In this document: piece after piece, positions 13,765-22,153 of the stretch | Position numbering within the stretch: position 1 is the first letter of the stretch | How the letters are laid out: each line of letters opens with the position of its first letter | Source of the DNA: an uncultured Lachnospiraceae bacterium | Lineage (GTDB): Bacteria; Bacillota; Clostridia; Lachnospirales; Lachnospiraceae | NCBI GenBank assembly: GCA_947629525.1 | Contig: CANREB010000002.1 | Coordinates: 1 to 64,000, forward strand | Reading direction: 5' to 3' | Length of the DNA: 64,000 bases | Translations under genes and position numbers: made by a program | The notes under the pieces: model-generated | The model's input: only the letters and a program-made list of their open reading frames with translations | Database searches by the model: none | Told to the model about the DNA's origin: nothing

Positions 13765-16650
13765 TTAATCCTGCTCGCCTCTTGATGCCTCAGGAATGTC
13801 AGCCGTACCGCTGAGCAGTTCTTCTTCCGATTCAAGTCCGTAATAATATTTATATACATCCCTTGCAGTCTGTGCCGCGTTGTCTGAGCTGTAGCCGTAT
13901 GAAATACGGATGGCTACCGATATCTCAGGCTTTTCATAGGGTGCATAGCTTAAAAACAGTGCATGGTTGGTCCGAAGAGGGCTCTCCTGAGCCGTACCTG
14001 TCTTACCCGCCACATTAACGCCCAGATTACTGAAATATGACTTTTGCAGTACTACGTTGCGCATTCCCGTATGAATGGCGTTCCAAAGGCTGCTGTCTAT
14101 ATTTATGGTGTTTCTGACAGTGGGCGTGTAGTCTTCAATCAGGTTTCCCTGATAATCCGTAAGTTTGTCCATAATGCTCAGATTGTAGACAGTGCCGCTG
14201 TTGGCAACGGCTGTCACATATCTCGACAAAGCTACTGTGGTATAGGCATTGTTACCCTGACCTATCGCTGACGGTACAGGAAACTCCGTCGAAAACTTAG
14301 AGTCCGATTCGGCTATCTCAACTCCCGAATGTTCGGTAAGCCCGAACATATCCGCATATTTTCCAAGACGCGACAGTCCGAGTGCGCTGTTGTAGCCATG
14401 CCCGTCGTCGCTCAATCTGTAGCCTACTTCATAAAAATACATATTGCATGAATTTGCTATCGCGTTTGTCAAATTCATAGCGCCATGACCGCCCGCTCCT
14501 ATCCAGCATCTATGGATAGTAGACGGTCCGAGTTTATCAAATATGCCTGTACAGGTTATGGTCTCGCCAAGTGACGACACCACGCCTTCCTCTATCGCCG
14601 CGACTGCCGATACCATTTTAAATGTCGAACCCGGCGCCGTCGCCTCCTGCGTAGCCGCGCACCAGAGCGGAAGTGACAGATCGCTGTTTATCCTGGCAAG
14701 ATACTCCGCGTCCGCGCCGTTTGCCATTTTGTTGATATCGTACCCCGGATACGATACAAGCGCAAGCACTTCGCCGGTATTGACATCGGTGATGACGCAT
14801 GAACCTCTGCATGGGTCAAGCGCAAGCTGTGCCGGGGTTATCTGAAGTTCTTTTATCATATCAACTATAAAGTTATAGGCGTTTATGTTGTTCGTACTGT
14901 TTTTTAACAGCGTTATCCTGCTCTCGTCAACGTTTACAAGATCCTGATCCCAGAGTATGACGCATATCTGAGAGCCCGTCACCGTCTGCGAACTTATCAG
15001 ATATTTATAAAGTCTTTTGGTGAATGGCGCGTTGTCTCTAAGGTTCTCTATCGTAAAGTCAACAATGCTGTCAAGCACCTCTGTAGAAGACGAATATTTT
15101 GAGTCTACGGAAAGCTTGGTAATGTCTATCCAATTTTGCGCTATCGCATAAGTAAGGTATTCATTCAGGCTGATGACCTCATCCGAAGACCATGCCTTAT
15201 ATGTGCTGTCCTCTCTGTTTATCGCGGAACTTACCAATACTCCCTTGTCCATAAGCATTGATACTATATAGCTCTCATAATTCTGATATTCCTTTGAGAG
15301 TTTATTGTAGGGCGTCTTTGTCTGCAGCAGTTCTTCCCTCAATTTATCAAGCACTTGGCTGAGTTTTTCGGTATATATGCTGTATACCTGTTTTTCGGTC
15401 TCCGAAGCGCCCGCATCCGAAAAATGGGTGAAATCAATCACGTTATTGTTTATCAGCGCATAATATACGTCGTCAACAGGTATTATGATATTGCTGCGCG
15501 ACGATGCGTTTGCGGGGTCGTAGTTATATATGTTCTGCATCTTTGAAATGACTATTCCCGCAATCTTCTGTTCAAGTATGTTGTAAACTGCCACTTGAAG
15601 ATTTTTGTCTATGGTAAGGTATAAGTCATTTCCCGCATGCGGCTCTACATAATTCGTGGTTTCTATTACTTTACCAAGGTTATTGACATATATGGTCTCG
15701 GAACCTTTTTTACCTTGCAACTCAAGCTCCATTACCTGTTCTATGCCGCTTTTTCCCACAATGTCATTAGACGTATAGCTTTCGTTCTGCTCCGAAAGCG
15801 TGGCAAGTTCATTTTGGTCTATCCTTCCCGTATAGCCGAGGATATGCGAAAAATAATACGGATAATTATAGCGCCTTATCGTATCTTCCTCGATTGAAAT
15901 ACCTGTAAGCTCACCGGCGTTCTCCATTATCACCGCTACCGTCTCAGGCGATATATCCGTAGCTATCGTCGTGGGGATATATTTCTGAAATCCGTTGAGG
16001 CTCATCTGATATCTTATCGTGGCTATCTGCAGCGCTTCTTTCTTTGTATAGCCTTCGCAGGGATGAAACTCGCCTTTTTTGCCATTGGGAAGCGTATCAT
16101 ATGTTCCGATCTCATATCTCTTTTCACCGCACAGATATTCAACTATCTCCTGCGCTGACGCGGTCTGCTGGACAAGCTTTAAATCGGTCACTGCTCTGCA
16201 TCCGTAGATATCGGCTTTAAATCTTAAAAGCTTTGTACCGTCAACGGTAAATTCATAATCTCCGTTTTCGTTAAGTATTATATCAAAATCACAATCAACA
16301 GTGTCTCCGTTATCTTCTATTATGCGGATTATCCTGTGAAGCGTTGTGTTTATCTCCTCGTTTCTGCCCGCCGCCGTCTCAAATACATCCTCGATAGTTA
16401 CCGAATAAGCAAGCTCGTTATACGCAAGGATGTTTCCGTTTCTGTCAAGGATATTTCCTCTTGTGCCTTCTATGATGCGTTCCTTTTCTATCATCAGCTC
16501 AAAATTGTCAAGAAAATCCTGACCGTTTACTATCTGCAGGTCAAAAAGTCTGTATATAAGTATCACAGCCATGCTTATGAACATAACGAACAACAGCATA
16601 AGCCTCGACGTAACCATGTTGATCAGCGCCTCGCCCAGTTTCCTAAACAT
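13765..16650 (-). CDS. mrdA: Elongation-specific class B penicillin-binding protein (PBP2)
   Basis: A 961-residue membrane-anchored D,D-transpeptidase that cross-links peptidoglycan with RodA during elongation. One N-terminal transmembrane helix (about 20-40) leads into a PBP-dimer domain and then the transpeptidase with STFK (675-678, catalytic Ser675), SCN and KTGTAQ (883-888). It is some 300 residues longer than typical PBP2; the extra length is an inserted region between the dimer and transpeptidase domains. ATG 16650 is chosen: AAAGAGGTGACC lies upstream, and the GTG at 16662 is part of that ribosome site. It overlaps the mreD end by eight bases. Confidence 0.9.
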   Translation of the reverse strand: MFRKLGEALINMVTSRLMLLFVMFISMAVILIYRLFDLQIVNGQDFLDNFELMIEKERIIEGTRGNILDRNGNILAYNELAYSVTIEDVFETAAGRNEEINTTLHRIIRIIEDNGDTVDCDFDIILNENGDYEFTVDGTKLLRFKADIYGCRAVTDLKLVQQTASAQEIVEYLCGEKRYEIGTYDTLPNGKKGEFHPCEGYTKKEALQIATIRYQMSLNGFQKYIPTTIATDISPETVAVIMENAGELTGISIEEDTIRRYNYPYYFSHILGYTGRIDQNELATLSEQNESYTSNDIVGKSGIEQVMELELQGKKGSETIYVNNLGKVIETTNYVEPHAGNDLYLTIDKNLQVAVYNILEQKIAGIVISKMQNIYNYDPANASSRSNIIIPVDDVYYALINNNVIDFTHFSDAGASETEKQVYSIYTEKLSQVLDKLREELLQTKTPYNKLSKEYQNYESYIVSMLMDKGVLVSSAINREDSTYKAWSSDEVISLNEYLTYAIAQNWIDITKLSVDSKYSSSTEVLDSIVDFTIENLRDNAPFTKRLYKYLISSQTVTGSQICVILWDQDLVNVDESRITLLKNSTNNINAYNFIVDMIKELQITPAQLALDPCRGSCVITDVNTGEVLALVSYPGYDINKMANGADAEYLARINSDLSLPLWCAATQEATAPGSTFKMVSAVAAIEEGVVSSLGETITCTGIFDKLGPSTIHRCWIGAGGHGAMNLTNAIANSCNMYFYEVGYRLSDDGHGYNSALGLSRLGKYADMFGLTEHSGVEIAESDSKFSTEFPVPSAIGQGNNAYTTVALSRYVTAVANSGTVYNLSIMDKLTDYQGNLIEDYTPTVRNTINIDSSLWNAIHTGMRNVVLQKSYFSNLGVNVAGKTGTAQESPLRTNHALFLSYAPYEKPEISVAIRISYGYSSDNAAQTARDVYKYYYGLESEEELLSGTADIPEASRGEQD

Positions 16651-17158
16651 TCTTCGGGTCACCTCTTTCGACGTCGCCCACGCTTCTGTTGAGCATCAGT
16701 ATGCATGGGTATAAGAACACCGTGACGAATACCGTATAAACAATCTCAGGCACAATAGTGCTCCTGAAATAATATCCTATATCAAATCTTCCGCGCAGTA
16801 AAAACAGCAGTACATAGCAGACAAACGAATACACAAAATCGCTTGCCGTGATAAGCGCTATCGGAAGCTTTATGTCATCCTGATAAAACATCTGATGAAA
16901 CGCGCCATTGGCAGCTCCTATGTAAAGATATACAAGGGCGTAAAAACCCAATACGCCGCCGTAAAATATATCCATCAGAAAACCGCATATAAAACCCACG
17001 ACCATGCCGTATTTCTTGTCAAACATAAATCCGTATGACGCCGTGACTATTATAAGCAGATTGGGCGATATCCCCCCGAAGCTCAGCACCTGAAAAAATG
17101 TCGTCTGCAGGACAAAGCTGACCAATATGACAAAAAAAAGTATAATATTTCTCCTCAT
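16643..17158 (-). CDS. mreD: Rod shape-determining protein MreD
   Basis: A 171-residue integral membrane protein with five or six predicted helices, partner of MreC in the elongasome. Sequence is weakly conserved in this family; GGISPNLLIIVTASYGFMFDKKYGMVVGF and the following GFICGFLMDIFYGGVLGFYAL segments show the typical pattern. It follows mreC by 17 bases and overlaps PBP2, giving the canonical mreB-C-D-PBP2 order. Confidence 0.88.
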   Translation of the reverse strand: MRRNIILFFVILVSFVLQTTFFQVLSFGGISPNLLIIVTASYGFMFDKKYGMVVGFICGFLMDIFYGGVLGFYALVYLYIGAANGAFHQMFYQDDIKLPIALITASDFVYSFVCYVLLFLLRGRFDIGYYFRSTIVPEIVYTVFVTVFLYPCILMLNRSVGDVERGDPKNV

Positions 17159-17175
17159 TGTCCACTATCCTTTGA

Positions 17176-18045
17176 TTAATCAGTAACCTGCTGTTTAGTC
17201 TTAAGAATGACCAAAACCTCCTCCAAATGTTCAAAATCAACCGCGGGCGTGATAGTTCCCGACTTTGTGATATTATTGGAATCCTGATTTATCTCATTTA
17301 TATATCCTATAAGAATACTCGGCAGGTATTTGTCGCTTATATTTGAGGTGACAACTTTGTCCCCTATCTCAACCTGCTCCTTTGAATCTATAAGCTGTTC
17401 AAAGCCTATGACACCGTTCTCCATAAGTTCAAGAGAGCCTGTGACCATCAGTATGTCCGAGCTTGCAAGCACCATACCGCTCACATTGGAATCGTCGTTT
17501 ATGATCGCGTTCACCTTTGCCCAGTTAGGACCTATATCAACGATCCTGCCGACAAGTCCTCCGCCCGCTATGACGTTCATGTCTGTTGCCAATCCGTCGT
17601 CCGTCCCTTTGTTAATGGTAAAAGAGTGAAACCAGTTACCGCTGTCACGCGCGATAATGCGCGCTCCTATCTTGTCATATCCGCTGTACTGTCCGTCAAG
17701 CTGATAAAGCTCTCTAAGATTATTAAGCTCATATTTATCCTGCTGAAGCTGTGTATTCTCAACAGTCAGATCCGCTATCTGCTGTTTAAGTTCCTGATTT
17801 TCCTGAAGCACTTCCCTAAGTTCGCCAAGCTCGTCCACTCTCACGGATATCCAGCTCCCGACACGGCTGACGCCGTTCTGGAACGGTACTATGATATATC
17901 CCGCTATCCTGTTGACAGTGTCCGCCGAATAATCGGTAAAAAAAGTCACCGCCATGAGCACTACGCATAAACATGTCAGCAGCAAAAGCAAATATCTGCT
18001 TGGAATAGAGATTTTTTTTCGTTTTCTCTTAACTACAGGACTCAT
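17176..18045 (-). CDS. mreC: Rod shape-determining protein MreC
   Basis: A 289-residue bitopic protein: basic N-terminus, transmembrane helix (about 19-38), coiled coil (about 70-115, LREVLQENQELKQQIADLTVENTQLQQ in part) and a beta-rich extracytoplasmic domain with ARIIARDSGNWFHSFTINKG and VIAGGGLVGRIVDIGPNWAKV. It scaffolds PBP2/RodA outside the membrane. ATG five bases after the mreB stop. Confidence 0.93.
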   Translation of the reverse strand: MSPVVKRKRKKISIPSRYLLLLLTCLCVVLMAVTFFTDYSADTVNRIAGYIIVPFQNGVSRVGSWISVRVDELGELREVLQENQELKQQIADLTVENTQLQQDKYELNNLRELYQLDGQYSGYDKIGARIIARDSGNWFHSFTINKGTDDGLATDMNVIAGGGLVGRIVDIGPNWAKVNAIINDDSNVSGMVLASSDILMVTGSLELMENGVIGFEQLIDSKEQVEIGDKVVTSNISDKYLPSILIGYINEINQDSNNITKSGTITPAVDFEHLEEVLVILKTKQQVTD

Positions 18046-18050
18046 CTGTG

Positions 18051-19061
18051 TCAGCGCCCCATTCCTTCTAAATACGCAACGGATTTGTAGTTGTCATCCT
18101 TAATTATCTTTGCGATGCCAAGAGCGACTCCCGATACAGGGTTTTCACTGACATTTACCTTAAGTCCCGTACCCTTTGCTATAAGCTCCGCAAGATGCGC
18201 TACCTGTGATGCGCCTCCCGTAAGGTATACGCCGCGTCTGAAAATATCGGCTGACAGTTCGGGCGGCGTCCTTTCGAGTATGACACGTATATTGTCTATG
18301 ATGACATTAAAGTTTTCAAGCATACACTCGCCCACCAAGTCCGTGGGTATCTCTTTTTCCATAGGAAGCCCCGTGACGATGTCGCGTCCGTAGACTATCG
18401 CGCCCTTGCCCTCCTGCTCAAGCTCGCGCAGAGATATTTTGACCGCCTCCGCCGTTTTACTGCCGATCATCAGGCTGTATTCCTTTCGTACGGCGTTCTT
18501 GATGGACTCGTCAAATTTCTGTCCTCCTACTTTTATCAGCTTGCTGAGCACGATGCCGCCAAGCGAAAGTATGGATATCTCTGTTGTATGGAAACCTACG
18601 TTTACCACAAGTATACCCTGCGCATTTTTAACGTCTATATCAAGCCCAAGCCCGTCGGCAACCGCCTTTTCAACGCGCATTATCTTTTTTGCCTTGACAT
18701 TGGCATCTTTGACCAAATCGGAAAATGCCCTTTTTTCAACTGCCGTGATATCGGACGGCACCGCGACATAAAATTCCGCGGGCTTTATTACTCCCTTATT
18801 GCTGTCAAGGATAAAATTCCTTAAGAGCATCTGCATATTTTTGATATCAGCGATGACGCCGTTACACAGCGGATATGAAATCTCAATGTTAGACGGGGCT
18901 TTTTCAAACATATCAAACGCCGAATCGCCATAAGCGAAAAGATTTTTCTTATCCTCGATCGCTATCATGTTTTTCTCTACCGTGACATTGTCACTGTGAG
19001 CGTTGTAAATTTTGATTGTTCTGGTACCTAAATCAATACCGAATGCGTTGTTAGCCAACAT
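18051..19061 (-). CDS. mreB: Actin-like rod shape protein MreB
   Basis: A 336-residue actin homologue forming membrane filaments that direct lateral wall synthesis. Phosphate-1 loop GIDLGTRTIKIYN replaces the more usual DLGTANTLVY; YLTGGASQVAHLAELIAKGTGL near the end is the adenosine loop. Overall it is a divergent MreB/Mbl-type protein, but position at the head of mreB-C-D-PBP2-min-rodA makes the role clear. It lies 19 bases downstream of radC. Confidence 0.9.
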   Translation of the reverse strand: MLANNAFGIDLGTRTIKIYNAHSDNVTVEKNMIAIEDKKNLFAYGDSAFDMFEKAPSNIEISYPLCNGVIADIKNMQMLLRNFILDSNKGVIKPAEFYVAVPSDITAVEKRAFSDLVKDANVKAKKIMRVEKAVADGLGLDIDVKNAQGILVVNVGFHTTEISILSLGGIVLSKLIKVGGQKFDESIKNAVRKEYSLMIGSKTAEAVKISLRELEQEGKGAIVYGRDIVTGLPMEKEIPTDLVGECMLENFNVIIDNIRVILERTPPELSADIFRRGVYLTGGASQVAHLAELIAKGTGLKVNVSENPVSGVALGIAKIIKDDNYKSVAYLEGMGR

Positions 19062-19080
19062 AACAACTCCTTTCTGTTTC

Positions 19081-19770
19081 TTATAAAAGTCCTTTTTGAT
19101 TAAAACTTGTATATCTGTTGTCCCCTATGATTATATGGTCAAGCAAAGGGATTTCAACTAAATCGGATACTTCCTTTATCTTGCGTGTCACAAGCATGTC
19201 CTGTCTGCTTGGCGCAGGATCACCGCTCGGATGATTGTGCAGTATTATAATATATGCCGCCTCCTCGCGAAGCGCACGTATTATTATCTCTCTCGGTGAA
19301 ATAAGCGTAGCGTTGGATGTCCCTGTTGATATTACATTTTCGCTTATTTTCCTTTTTTTGATGTCCAAAAGCACCAAAAGAAGCTGTTCCGTACTGCAGT
19401 GGCGCATCCTTTCCATATAGTACGCCGCCACTGTATGAGGCTGTTCAAACGTCAGGTCAGCTTTTGCCTGCATTGCGGATGTACGCCTTGCTATTTCTGC
19501 CGCGCATAAAAGCTGTACCGCTTTCACCTCGCCTATTCCGGGAATTTGTGTCAGGTCTTTTACGGTAAAATGATGCAACCCCAACAGTCCCCATTTTTCC
19601 CCCGCAAGTTTTAAAATATCCCTGCCAAGGTCTATCGGGGTCTTATCGCGTGTCCCTGTCCTCAGCATTATCGCAAGCAGTTCGGCGTCCGAGAGGCTCT
19701 GCGCCCCCAGCCGCATAAACTTGTCATAAGGCAGCTCATCCTCGGAATATAATTCTTTTAAAAGACTCAT
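19081..19770 (-). CDS. radC: RadC family JAB-domain protein
   Basis: A 229-residue protein with a helix-hairpin-helix region (LTQIPGIGEVKAVQLLC, 73-89) and a JAB1/MPN-type metalloprotease-like domain whose LHNHPSGDPAPSRQD (177-191) supplies the zinc ligands. The name comes from an old, since withdrawn, DNA-repair assignment; actual activity is unknown. It often precedes mreB in Firmicutes, as here. Confidence 0.93.
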   Translation of the reverse strand: MSLLKELYSEDELPYDKFMRLGAQSLSDAELLAIMLRTGTRDKTPIDLGRDILKLAGEKWGLLGLHHFTVKDLTQIPGIGEVKAVQLLCAAEIARRTSAMQAKADLTFEQPHTVAAYYMERMRHCSTEQLLLVLLDIKKRKISENVISTGTSNATLISPREIIIRALREEAAYIIILHNHPSGDPAPSRQDMLVTRKIKEVSDLVEIPLLDHIIIGDNRYTSFNQKGLL

Positions 19771-19877
19771 TAAATCATTCGCCTTGATTTTTCTGAATAT
19801 AGTCCAATAGTAATATTACCACACGAAAAGAAGTCTGTACACTAAAAAGATTAGTTTTTTTTCGACATCTTTTTTGC

Positions 19878-21173
19878 TCAAATATCTACGATGCGCGCGT
19901 CCACAAGACTTTGAAGCGTTTTCATTATTCCAAAAAACGCATGTCCGCTTGTCAGCCCTCCCTGAAAATATACCGCATACGGCGGTTTTATCGGACCGTC
20001 GGCGCTAAGTTCGATAGATGAACCTGACACAAAGGCGCCTGCCGCCATTATCACAGGGCTGTCATACCCGGGCATATCCCAAGGTTCGGGAACCACAAAG
20101 CTGTCAACAGGCGCCGCTGCCTGTATGCCTTTGCAGAATGCTATAACGCCCTCGGGCGTTCCAAACTCCACAGCCTGTATAATGTCATGACGGCTTTGTA
20201 TCCCGTCTGGGACTACTTTAAATCCAAGCTTCTCATATACGTTCGCCGCAAACACAGCTCCTTTCAATGCGCCCGCCGTCACTGTCGGCGCTAGAAAAAG
20301 CCCATGATAAAAATCCCTCAGTATGCCGAGTGAAGCGCCGACTTCTTTTCCCAGCCCGGGTGAAGTCAGCCTGTACGCGGCATTCTCAACACATTCTTTT
20401 TTCCCCGCGATGTAACCGCCTATCGGGGCAAGACCGCCGCCGGGATTTTTTATCAGTGAACCCACCGCCATATCCGCCCCGACATCGGTAGGTTCTATTC
20501 CTTCCACAAACTCGCCGTAACAGTTATCGACCATACATATTACATCGGGTTTTATCCCTTTTATAAAGGTGATAAGTTCGCCTATCCTCTCAACGGACAG
20601 TGTGGGACGCGTCTGATATCCTTTTGAGCGCTGTATCGTTACCATTTTTGTTTTTTCGTTTACCGCTTTTGTGATGTTGTCATAGTCAAAGCTACCGTCT
20701 TCAAGAAGGTCAACCTGACGATAGGTAATGCCATACTCGGCAAGCGAACCCTTTGACGGGCGTATACCTATTACCTCCTCCAGTGTGTCGTAAGGTTTTC
20801 CCACAGGTGAGAGCAGTTCATCGCCGGGGCGCAGATTGCTCAAGAGCGCAAGCGCAAGCGCATGTGTACCGCATGTTATCTGTGGGCGCACCAGTGCGTC
20901 CTGTGTATGGAAAATCGAAGCGTATACCGACTCAAGTGTCTCCCGCCCCAAATCATTATATCCGTACCCTGTAGTACCGAGAAGGCATGCCTCGCTTACT
21001 TTGTTATCCTGCATTGCCTTCAGCACCTTAAGCTGATTATACTCAGCATTTTTGTCTATCTGTTCAAACCTCGTTTGAAGTTTATCGAGTATCTCCTTAC
21101 TGAACCTGTACACATTATCTGATATACCGAGAGCCGCATACATATCTGTTATGTTCATTTGTGTATCTGACAT
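19878..21173 (-). CDS. Methionine gamma-lyase-family PLP enzyme (YnbB, 'aluminium resistance protein')
   Basis: A 431-residue fold-type I PLP enzyme. The PLP lysine is expected in AVGSLIKNPGGGLAPIGGYI; RPQITCGTHALALALLSNLRPGD and MVDNCYGEF are the other cofactor-site segments. The family is conserved in Firmicutes beside miaA, mutL and hfq, yet its reaction is not established. ATG start; the gene begins two bases after the miaA stop, so miaA and this gene are co-transcribed. Confidence 0.88.
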   Translation of the reverse strand: MSDTQMNITDMYAALGISDNVYRFSKEILDKLQTRFEQIDKNAEYNQLKVLKAMQDNKVSEACLLGTTGYGYNDLGRETLESVYASIFHTQDALVRPQITCGTHALALALLSNLRPGDELLSPVGKPYDTLEEVIGIRPSKGSLAEYGITYRQVDLLEDGSFDYDNITKAVNEKTKMVTIQRSKGYQTRPTLSVERIGELITFIKGIKPDVICMVDNCYGEFVEGIEPTDVGADMAVGSLIKNPGGGLAPIGGYIAGKKECVENAAYRLTSPGLGKEVGASLGILRDFYHGLFLAPTVTAGALKGAVFAANVYEKLGFKVVPDGIQSRHDIIQAVEFGTPEGVIAFCKGIQAAAPVDSFVVPEPWDMPGYDSPVIMAAGAFVSGSSIELSADGPIKPPYAVYFQGGLTSGHAFFGIMKTLQSLVDARIVDI

Positions 21174-21175
21174 TT

Positions 21176-22129
21176 TTATCCTCCATACCGTCCGTCATTT
21201 ACGCTTTTTATGATATAGTTTAACATCTTTTCGTCATCATATGCAAATTTATCCTTTTCTATCCATATGACATCCTTTTCACGCCGAAACCATGTAAGCT
21301 GTCTTTTGGCAAAATGGCGCGTATCTCTTTTTATCTTATATACTGCCTCGTCAAGAGTTATCTCTCCATAAAGATACTCTATTATCTCCTTGTATCCAAG
21401 CCCCTGCATAGCAACAGACTCCCGCCGGCATCCCATATCGAGCAGATTTTTCACTTCATCAACAAGCCCCTGCTTTATCATAAGGTCAACACGCCTGTCT
21501 ATATTGGCGTACAGCTTTGAGCGTTCATCGGTAAGCACAAAATAATATGAGTCATATTCCGAGGTTTTGCGCCGCTGCTGTTCGTTATGCTCAGATATTT
21601 TTTTACCTGTCAGACGGTTATATTCTATTGCGCGGATAACACGCTTGACATTATTGGCATGTATCGCCTGTGCGGCTTCGGGGTCGCACTCTGCAAGCAT
21701 ATTGTGAAGATACTCCGTTCCCATCCTGCGCGCCGTCTCTTCAAGCTCGAGCCTAAGCTTAGCATCCGCAGCCCCATTGTCAAAATCAATGCCGTACAGC
21801 ACTGACTGTATATAAAATCCAGTACCGCCAACTATGACAGGCAGCTTTCCTTTTGAATATATCTCTTCAACAGCCTCATTGGCATACTTCTGAAAAAGCA
21901 CGATATTAAACTCGTCGGTCGGTTCAAGTATATCAACAAGGTAATGCTTAACGCCCTCCATCTCTTCGGGGCGTATCTTTGCCGAACCGATGTCCATATG
22001 GCGGTATACCTGCATCGAATCCGCCGAAATTATCTCTCCGTCCAGTGCATGCGCAAGCATGACCGACAACTTTGTCTTGCCTGCCGCTGTAGGTCCTGTC
22101 AGAATAATTAACGGTCTCTTCAAAATCAA
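21176..22129 (-). CDS. miaA: tRNA dimethylallyltransferase
   Basis: Transfers a dimethylallyl group to A37 of tRNAs reading UNN codons; the product is the substrate of MiaB, also in this window. 317 residues with GPTAAGKTKLSV (12-23, P-loop), ISADSMQVYRHMDIGSAK, PVIVGGTGFYIQSVL and the C-terminal DTRHFAKRQLTWFRR. Lies 24 bases after mutL, giving mutS-mutL-miaA-ynbB order as in many Firmicutes. Confidence 0.95.
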   Translation of the reverse strand: MILKRPLIILTGPTAAGKTKLSVMLAHALDGEIISADSMQVYRHMDIGSAKIRPEEMEGVKHYLVDILEPTDEFNIVLFQKYANEAVEEIYSKGKLPVIVGGTGFYIQSVLYGIDFDNGAADAKLRLELEETARRMGTEYLHNMLAECDPEAAQAIHANNVKRVIRAIEYNRLTGKKISEHNEQQRRKTSEYDSYYFVLTDERSKLYANIDRRVDLMIKQGLVDEVKNLLDMGCRRESVAMQGLGYKEIIEYLYGEITLDEAVYKIKRDTRHFAKRQLTWFRREKDVIWIEKDKFAYDDEKMLNYIIKSVNDGRYGG

Positions 22130-22153
22130 CCTCCCATGCTTTATAACTGTTCT

